DNA of 21,522 nt from Acidobacteriaceae bacterium (GTDB lineage Bacteria > Acidobacteriota > Terriglobia > Terriglobales > Acidobacteriaceae): NCBI GenBank assembly GCA_030049955.1, contig JASIJX010000521.1, positions 1 to 21,522 on the forward strand, in the 5' to 3' direction. The position numbers and the translations under genes are program-made. Below the pieces are notes generated by a model. That model did no database searches, was not told the origin of the DNA, and worked only from the letters and a program-made list of their open reading frames with translations. Shown piece after piece: positions 16,103 to 21,522 of the stretch (position 1 is its first letter; every line of letters starts with the position of its first letter).

Positions 16103-19100
16103 TTAGAAGGTGTAACGCAGCGAACCCTGGATCACGCGGCTGCCTTCGCCAGTAGTCACGTCTCCGAAATTCGCCACGGCGGTTCCGCCATACTGTGTGG
16201 TGCCTGTGGTGGCAACAACTGGAGCCGCCACCCCACCGATTGACGTGCCACCGCCATCCCAATTTGTATGATTGAACGCGTCGAGAAAGGTAACCCTGAA
16301 GATCAGGCCCTGATTCTCCCGAATGGCAAACGTCTTCAGGACGCTCATGTCGTAGTTCCAATATCCAGGTCCGAAGTATCCGTTGCGAGGCGAGTCACCC
16401 CATTGTCCCGGAGCCGGCGTCACAAACGCAGCCGGGTTGAGCCACGTACCCGTGATCGAGTGACTGTGGTTGCGGATGTACGGATTCACACCGGGCACCG
16501 TATTTGCGCGACCTGCGATCCAGCCCGGATACGTAGACGGAGCGGTAAATGTGACAGAGAACGCGGGACCTGTTTCGTACGTCGTGATGCCGGAGAAGGT
16601 CCAGTCGCCCAGGGCTTCGCTCAGCACCCCATGGCTGAGGTACTTGCGGTCGTGTCCAAAGGGTAGATCATACGCGTAGTTCGCAACGAAAGTGTGCCGC
16701 GCGAGGTATGGGCAATTGCCGTAATCGAGACGCGGTTCGGTCACGATCTGCGGTCCCGCTCCGGTGGGAGGAGCGATGTCACGGCAGTTGGTCCATTCAT
16801 ACTGGCCCTGCGCCATAAAGCCCTGGGAGAATTGGTGAAGAGCCTCGAGCTGCAGTTGATCGGTATTGGAGAAATTCTCGTTATTGGTGGTGTCGATGAC
16901 GCCCCACGGCTGATATGGACGCTCGTTTTGCAATGGTTGCGTGGGTTGCTGCACTACCGGGACGTTGGTGTTGTACAGAGTCACAGGCAGGTCGACTGTG
17001 CGATTGCCTACATAGCTGGCGCGCGCCTTCCACTGATCCCGGAATTGGTGCTCGAGTGTCACGTTGAACTGCTGAATACGGGCGTTGTCAAAGTTTCTGT
17101 TCATTGCGTAGACAGTGGGATGAGCAGACGGCGCTGCTGCTGTACCGGATGGAAACGGCGCATTGAACGTAATGTCCGGCAAGTAGGTCGAGGTTGGTTT
17201 GGAGGGCTTGCCGGTGTTGTACGTGACGCTGCCACCCCACGGTGGGTTCAGAATATTGTCATTGAAGCCGATGTAACCGGCATTGAAGTTGTAGTAGATG
17301 CCGTAACCGCCGCGCAGCACCGTATCGGTGCTACCCAGGATTCGCCAGGCAAATCCGAGCCGGGGACCAAAATTGTCCCGCTCAGGAGAGTAGAACGTCT
17401 CGGGTAGCCCTAACGCTCCAGTTGTGGTAAAGGCATAGCTCGGCAACGAAGTTGCGGGGGAATTGGCAGGCAATGTCGGCGTTGTAGAGTTCTCCGGCAG
17501 CACTAATGCATTGTCAGTGAAACTGAAGTAGCTACCGAGATTGCCCCTGCTGTCCCAAGGCGACTGATAGACGTAGCGCAAACCGTAGTTGAAAGTCAGG
17601 CTCGGCAATACCTGCCACACATCCTGCCCGTACAACTCCCAGTCGCGGCTATAGGTGTCCTGGGTCGGGGTCGCTTTGCCGGTGGTGGCGCTGACTGCAT
17701 CGCCCAGCATGAAATCGGCGACGGTATTGCCAACGGATGTGGGTTGTCCCGGCCAACCTCCGTTTCCGGTCCATGTACCGTTGAAAGTGTAGGTTCCCAG
17801 AGGACCATAGCCGCCGCTTGGGACATAGATCTTGAAGCCTGTTTCATCGATGCCGGCCTGCAGAGTGTGGCGGCCGATTACGTGCGTAAAGTCATCGGTA
17901 ATTTCAATGTCATATTCCCGCGTGTAGTTGTTCAGCCCGATATCTCCAATGGCCGTGTAGCCTGTGGTGGTCATCGTGGGCAGGCCGCGGTTGTTGCTTG
18001 GGGTCAGTTGCGAGAGGAGCGAATAGGGGTCGAAGGAAGCATTCTGCCCGCTGCGGATGCTCTCGTGATCGAACCAGGCGCCGCGCAGCGAGTTGACCGT
18101 TCTCGGACCGAACGTATGTGTCTCCGTTCCGCTCAGGGTGTATGTCTTGTAGCCGTAATTCTGGCCGTTGCCAAAGCTCGCCGGCGTGCCGAGCGGATCG
18201 AACCAGGGGAAGCCCACCGAATGCGAGTAGACACCGAATAGAGAGTCACGACTGGACAGATGGTCGTCGAGGCGAAGGTCCCATTTCCCAACGTCGAAGA
18301 TCTGGCTCAATGAGGTCGTGTAATTGTATTGCTCGGCTACGCCATCCGGCGCCTTGGTGCCCTGCGGCAGGCCCAGCGAACTGGTATTGGTCGGATTCGG
18401 TAGAAAGGCAAGCAGCGTCTGGGCCTGCGACGTGATCATCGTGGAAGGAATTATGTTGTACGCGAAAGGCTGGCCGGTTTGCGGATTGTAGAGTTGTACG
18501 CCGCCGGTCGCATTGCAGGCGCCGCTCCCGTTATAGGTCGCGCACAAGGTGCCAAAGTTACCTTGCTTCTCGGCTGCAGTCGGCAGATTGTCCTGTACCG
18601 AAACGGGGACGGCCTGGCGAAGCCCGTCATAATCGAAAAAGAAGAACGCTTTGTTGTGCAAAATGGGACCGCCGATGTCCCCGCCGAACTCATTGCGATG
18701 AAAAGGCGGGCGCAGGACGCCGTTCGCATTGTTGACAAATGTATTGGCATTCAACGACGTGTTCTCAAGGTATTCGTAGGCCTCGCCGTGAAAGCGATTT
18801 GTGCCGGCCTTGGTCACCATCTGCACGTTGACGATACGGCTGTAGCGTGCATCCATGCCGATGCCGCCAATCTGGACTTCCTGCAGCGAGCTCAATGAGG
18901 GTAGATTGACACCGCCCAAACCAAACGAGTAGGAACCGCCGCCGTTGCCGGGGTCGTTGACGCTCACGCCATTCAGGGTGAAATTATCGGCGCCCCAGTG
19001 TGTGCTGCCGGCGATCTGCGGGGCCGAATTGAATGTAGCGCGTCCCACCCCGGCCGCCAGGATCAGAAAGCTGTCGATATCCTGCACGGTTGTCGGCAAG

Positions 19101-19558
19101 GTCTTCAGTTGCGTGGTCGTAATTGGGGTCGCGATGACGCCATTTTCGGTGTCGATGATCGGCGCCTCAGAGGACACCTGCACGCTCTCTGTGGCGGCGC
19201 CGACCTGGAGTTTCATGTCGCTGCGCAGCGTCTGCTGGGCAAGCAGTTGAAGCCCGGTCGAAGTCTCCTGCCGAAAACCATTCTTCTCCGCCGTCACCGA
19301 ATAAAAGCCCGGGTCGAGTTCAGGCACCGTATAGTTGCCTGAACCGTCGGTCACAGTGTGCACCTTCACGCCGGTCTGCTGGTTGGTAATCGTAACGTTC
19401 ACATCCGGAACGGCGGCTCCGGTGGTGTCGCTTACCCTGCCCGTAATGGAGCTGCGTACCTCCTGCCCGAATGCCATTCCCAAGGTGGCTAGCAGCATTA
19501 ATAGAAGAGAGAGACGACAGATCTGGGACAGCCTCACGCAAAGAAGCGAACAACACAT
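16103..19558 (-). CDS. Oar-like TonB-dependent outer-membrane receptor with carboxypeptidase-regulatory-like domain
   Basis: An outer-membrane transporter of 1151 aa, in the size range usual for acidobacterial glycan receptors. A hydrophobic signal (LSLLLMLLATLGMAFGQ) ends near residue 32. Next is a carboxypeptidase-regulatory/Cna-B-like domain (about 35-120: SITGRVSDTTGAAVPDVNVT ... GNYTVPELDPGFYSV), a plug domain with DNFTLNGVSVNDPG and EVQIGGIGMDARYSR, then a long beta barrel ending GSLRYTF with a terminal aromatic residue. The ATG at 19556-19558 follows GGAGG by 7 bases, so the start is well supported. It probably imports oligosaccharides for the adjacent lyase and symporter. It has a good promoter and an operator-like palindrome in its leader, matching those of the catabolic genes. 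Confidence 0.93.
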   Translation of the reverse strand: MCCSLLCVRLSQICRLSLLLMLLATLGMAFGQEVRSSITGRVSDTTGAAVPDVNVTITNQQTGVKVHTVTDGSGNYTVPELDPGFYSVTAEKNGFRQETSTGLQLLAQQTLRSDMKLQVGAATESVQVSSEAPIIDTENGVIATPITTTQLKTLPTTVQDIDSFLILAAGVGRATFNSAPQIAGSTHWGADNFTLNGVSVNDPGNGGGSYSFGLGGVNLPSLSSLQEVQIGGIGMDARYSRIVNVQMVTKAGTNRFHGEAYEYLENTSLNANTFVNNANGVLRPPFHRNEFGGDIGGPILHNKAFFFFDYDGLRQAVPVSVQDNLPTAAEKQGNFGTLCATYNGSGACNATGGVQLYNPQTGQPFAYNIIPSTMITSQAQTLLAFLPNPTNTSSLGLPQGTKAPDGVAEQYNYTTSLSQIFDVGKWDLRLDDHLSSRDSLFGVYSHSVGFPWFDPLGTPASFGNGQNYGYKTYTLSGTETHTFGPRTVNSLRGAWFDHESIRSGQNASFDPYSLLSQLTPSNNRGLPTMTTTGYTAIGDIGLNNYTREYDIEITDDFTHVIGRHTLQAGIDETGFKIYVPSGGYGPLGTYTFNGTWTGNGGWPGQPTSVGNTVADFMLGDAVSATTGKATPTQDTYSRDWELYGQDVWQVLPSLTFNYGLRYVYQSPWDSRGNLGSYFSFTDNALVLPENSTTPTLPANSPATSLPSYAFTTTGALGLPETFYSPERDNFGPRLGFAWRILGSTDTVLRGGYGIYYNFNAGYIGFNDNILNPPWGGSVTYNTGKPSKPTSTYLPDITFNAPFPSGTAAAPSAHPTVYAMNRNFDNARIQQFNVTLEHQFRDQWKARASYVGNRTVDLPVTLYNTNVPVVQQPTQPLQNERPYQPWGVIDTTNNENFSNTDQLQLEALHQFSQGFMAQGQYEWTNCRDIAPPTGAGPQIVTEPRLDYGNCPYLARHTFVANYAYDLPFGHDRKYLSHGVLSEALGDWTFSGITTYETGPAFSVTFTAPSTYPGWIAGRANTVPGVNPYIRNHSHSITGTWLNPAAFVTPAPGQWGDSPRNGYFGPGYWNYDMSVLKTFAIRENQGLIFRVTFLDAFNHTNWDGGGTSIGGVAAPVVATTGTTQYGGTAVANFGDVTTGEGSRVIQGSLRYTF

Positions 19559-19604
19559 ATTTGAACCTCCGATTGGGAAATGTCTTTGGCACTTCCGGAG
19601 AGCT

Positions 19605-19642
19605 GTGTTCTATTAGTAAAACACACAGTCAGTAAGCTGACT
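19605..19642. promoter_or_regulatory. Operator-like palindrome and adjacent inverted repeat in the TonB receptor leader
   Basis: GTGTTCTATTAGTAAAACAC (19605-19624) aligns with the operators at 5360-5379 and 6713-6732; including one flanking base on each side its 9-base arms match at 8 of 9 positions. It lies downstream of the predicted start site, as a roadblock operator. Next to it, AGTCAG-TAAG-CTGACT (19627-19642) is a separate perfect 6-base inverted repeat at the predicted transcript start, which could be a 5' hairpin or a second site. Confidence 0.6.
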
Positions 19643-19651
19643 ATTCCGGCA

Positions 19652-19680
19652 AACGTAACATTTCCAAAAATCCCCGTCAA
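19652..19680 (-). promoter_or_regulatory. Promoter of the TonB receptor gene
   Basis: On the minus strand TTGACG (19675-19680), 17 bases, then TACGTT (19652-19657). Transcription should begin near 19645, giving a leader of roughly 85 bases. Confidence 0.6.
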
Positions 19681-19802
19681 GCAAATTTTTCAGAGGGGGA
19701 TATCCTGCCACGGCTTAGCTGTTGATCCGGGAAGCGTTTGCAACGTGTCTATCAGATCAATGGTGCTAACGGCGCCGTGAGATACAGCAGTCCGACCGGA
19801 AT

Positions 19803-20670
19803 TTGCCGGGCACTCCAGCGAGCGCGCGCTTTGTGGGGAGAAGTTTACTGACTACAGCGCTGCGGGCGTTGGCGGTGATGGCCGATTCGATCGGCGAGAA
19901 GTCAAATGCTGAGCAGTGGCGGCAGGTTGCGGATCGCATGCAGGCGGGCATCACCTCGGATAACATCGTCAACGATCCGAAATATGGGCGCGTGTGGACG
20001 CTTGATTACTCCAACTGGACGGAAAAGAGCGCGGTGCTGGGTCCGCTGATCCTCTAGGCCGACAGCGAGGGGTTTGCGCCGGAGGACAGCTAGCCGAGCG
20101 GCGTGCGGTGAATCAAGCGGCGTACCAGCGGATTCTCGACACGTATAAGCCGTTCGAGTTTTACAGGCAGTCAATTGGGTACGGGCAGGGATTCGTGACA
20201 GAGTCGGCGCTGTTGCTAGACCGGATGCACGATACGACGACGATGCTGGACTGGGCGGCGAAGGAGATTTACGATCCAGAAGTCGCGTAACTTGGCATCG
20301 GGTCGTACATTGTGCTCGAAGGCGCGCGAATCGATCTTACCGGCCGGTATTGGTTTCGCTTCGGCGACCTGGGCAACGGCGTGCAGGAAGGGGAGATTGT
20401 GAAAACGCTACGGCTGGTGATGGGCGTGGACGACACGCACCTGGAACGGCTGCAGTTCTTCCCGCGGATGTCGTATGACTGGAACGAGGTTGCGGTCAGC
20501 AAGTATCCGGTGGTTTTTGAGACGTGAGGAAAGATCGAGACTGCCGATTTGAGGTACACGCTGAAGCGCGCCGGCGACCGCATGGATCGGAGCATCGCCG
20601 CAGACAAGGACCTGGGCCCAGCGACCGTGCGGCCCACCGCGGCAAGCGTGCGCGTGAATGGGGCATCGAA
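19803..20670 (+). pseudogene. Broken remnant of a six-hairpin-type glycosidase-like gene (C-terminal part)
   Basis: Consecutive fragments read like one protein. Frame one (to 20057) gives SLLTTALRALAVMADSIGEK and LDYSNWTEKSAVLGPLIL, then a TAG. A frameshift near 20090-20100 leads into AYQRILDTYKPFEFYRQSIG, GYGQGFVTESALLLDRMHDT and MLDWAAKEIYDP, with an in-frame TAA at 20288-20290; the same frame continues GRYWFRFGDLGNGVQEGEIV and VDDTHLERLQFFPRMSYDWN up to a TGA at 20525-20527, then DLGPATVRP and ASVRVNG. At least two stops, one frameshift and a missing 5' part show decay. The helical GxGF/MHD-type pattern followed by a beta C-terminus resembles (alpha/alpha)6 glycosidases; I cannot name the family. 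It may be a lost member of the neighbouring carbohydrate locus. Similarity seems to end near 20670. Confidence 0.7.
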
Positions 20671-20860
20671 TCGTCTCCGCTTCCTTGGGATTAATGTGGA
20701 CCGCGTGATCATCCATGCTGATTCCGTAGAGACCCTGATCCGAACTGATCGGTTTTTCCAGGCGCTTGATGGTAAACCCAGTAGAGATTCCGCTAGGTAT
20801 CAAGCGCGGTTTTCGTTGTTCTGCCCATTTCAATGCGTCGCCCGGAGACAGGCGGTGGGC

Positions 20861-21172
20861 ATGATGGTCTCTAACAAGCCCGACTCAGAGCAAAGCCAGA
20901 AGCTCGAGATCTTCAAGGCGATTGCACAAGCTCTCACGTAGAGAGAACAGCTCATTTCCGGCGATGCCCACGGTATCAAACACCTCGCAAGGATTAACCG
21001 CTGCAGGGTAACACACGTCCGAAAGGTCTTTCCGTTAGCTTCCTTGAGCCCGGCCAATATCGAGGCAATCCTAGGAGGGCAGGGTAGCCCAAATCTGTCC
21101 CTCGATTCTCTTGTCGGTGGAATTCCCTTGGCTTGGATGAATCAGAGTGCCAGCCTCATTGCGCTTCAATAG
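20861..21172 (+). pseudogene. C-terminal relic of a large serine site-specific recombinase
   Basis: In one frame the translation reads NKPDSEQSQKLEIFKAIAQA, a TAG stop at 20939-20941, then REQLISGDAHGIKHLARINR, VTHVRKVFPLASLSPANIEA, ILGGQGSPNLSLDSL and GGIPLAWMNQ, ending at 21170-21172. This matches the usual end of large serine recombinases: 'lIkAIArAh.W...L..G....i..lA......thyvsRvl.LAfLaPdIveAIl.Gr.P..Lt...L....PL.W.eQ'. The catalytic resolvase domain is absent and an internal stop replaces the expected Trp/Phe region, so it is inactive. It marks past mobile-element or phage-type activity beside the broken glycosidase gene. I recognise the pattern from memory; no alignment was run. Confidence 0.6.
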
Positions 21173-21515
21173 ACACAAAACTACGCGTCGATCTCGAGTC
21201 GAAAATCAATGGCCTTGCCGGTTTCGAAGCGGTGGCTAGAAAGCAATATCGCACAGCTGGTTGTGATCGTGCGGTCTGCCTGCATTGTGGCCACTTTGAC
21301 GAAGACGAAATCACATCAGAACAAGAAGCCGAACGGTGGTTGATTTTCCGAGTCTGCGGTTCCTGAAAAGCAGACCATTGATTTGCTCGATCAATGACGA
21401 TGTTCCAAATCGCCGCGCAGATTCCATTGCGGACTGCGTTTCGTGTGCCGGATGTGTGCATGAGCTTTGCGGAGGGCAAGGCATTCAACGAATCCCATGA
21501 GGAAAGACCTTTCGG
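21019..21515. repeat. 15-bp perfect inverted repeats 467 bp apart
   Basis: CCGAAAGGTCTTTCC at 21019-21033 is the exact reverse complement of GGAAAGACCTTTCGG at 21501-21515. Each copy is also a near-palindrome (GAAAG-2 bases-CTTTC). The left copy lies inside the recombinase relic frame, the right copy in the edge fragment. The interval 21173-21393 between the relics contains no gene I can support. Confidence 0.6.
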
Positions 21516-21522
21516 TAAGCGG
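21394..21522 (+). other. Edge fragment with weak similarity to a Uma2-type (PD-(D/E)XK-like) protein
   Basis: An open frame from the ATG at 21394 reaches the right edge (43 codons). It reads MTMFQIAAQIPLRTAFRVPD then VCMSFAEGKAFNESHEE. The RTxFRVPDVC stretch resembles the RxPDV motif of Uma2 (DUF820) nuclease-like proteins, many-copied genes in acidobacteria and cyanobacteria. Here it lacks the normal N-terminal region (the frame has a TGA at 21364-21366), so it would be a relic. A chance match is quite possible. Confidence 0.25.

Noticed and set aside
16694..17407. Plus-strand frame of 237 codons inside the TonB receptor gene
   Set aside because: Antisense shadow; the receptor barrel on the minus strand is continuous and ends in the expected RYTF.
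21133..21366. 77-codon frame with CLHCGHFDEDE resembling a zinc-ribbon
   Set aside because: Only one CxxC pair, no ribosome binding site, lies among relics; too little to call a gene.
1..21522. CRISPR arrays, tRNA or rRNA genes, toxin-antitoxin or phage-defence systems
   Set aside because: I saw no regularly spaced repeats, no tRNA-like or rRNA-like sequence and no defence-gene motifs beyond the weak Uma2-like edge fragment.

Overview
The window looks like a chromosomal carbohydrate-utilisation locus from an acidobacterium (Acidobacteriota, probably Terriglobia/Acidobacteriaceae). The main pointers are a very long (1151 aa) Oar-like TonB-dependent receptor with an N-terminal carboxypeptidase-regulatory-like domain and a terminal RYTF, a secreted YVTN/lactonase-type beta-propeller, many secreted carbohydrate-active proteins, fairly high GC, and relic genes of the kind common in these genomes. 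The taxonomic call is inference from gene style; no rRNA is present.

Layout. 1-1393 (minus): sdhB, sdhC and the start of sdhD of a complex II operon in the order B-C-D; sdhA is not in view. 1538-5246 (minus): a tightly packed catabolic operon, in transcription order DegT-type aminotransferase, an amidohydrolase-fold protein without the usual metal ligands, an intact amidohydrolase, and a fumarylacetoacetate-hydrolase-fold enzyme. The last three are joined by 4-bp overlaps. 5420-6583 (minus): an exported lactonase-like beta-propeller. 6818-14144 (plus): a run of four genes encoding a secreted TIM-barrel glycosidase-like protein, a Tat-exported AGE-type (alpha/alpha)6 protein, a large heparinase II/III-like polysaccharide lyase and a Gfo/Idh/MocA dehydrogenase. 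14179-19558 (minus, convergent): a sodium/solute symporter and the TonB receptor. 19803-21522: decayed DNA with a broken six-hairpin-type glycosidase gene, the C-terminus of a large serine recombinase with an in-frame stop, a weak Uma2-like edge fragment and a 15-bp inverted repeat.

How it may work together (inference). An anionic or uronic-acid-type glycan would be captured by the TonB receptor and cut in the periplasm by the heparinase-like lyase and glycosidase-like protein. The monomer would be isomerised or oxidised (AGE protein, MocA dehydrogenase, lactonase), imported by the SSS symporter, then processed by the aminotransferase, amidohydrolases and FAH-fold enzyme. The substrate cannot be named from sequence.

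The most striking non-coding signal is a palindrome-like operator (consensus GTTYTATANGTARAAC). It recurs at the promoter of the aminotransferase operon, between the divergent lactonase and glycosidase genes, and in the leader of the TonB receptor. Two tandem, half-degenerate copies lie in front of sdhB. It suggests one local repressor, not encoded here, controlling most of the locus and perhaps complex II. The second highlight is the paired catalytic and apparently metal-less amidohydrolases in one translationally coupled operon.
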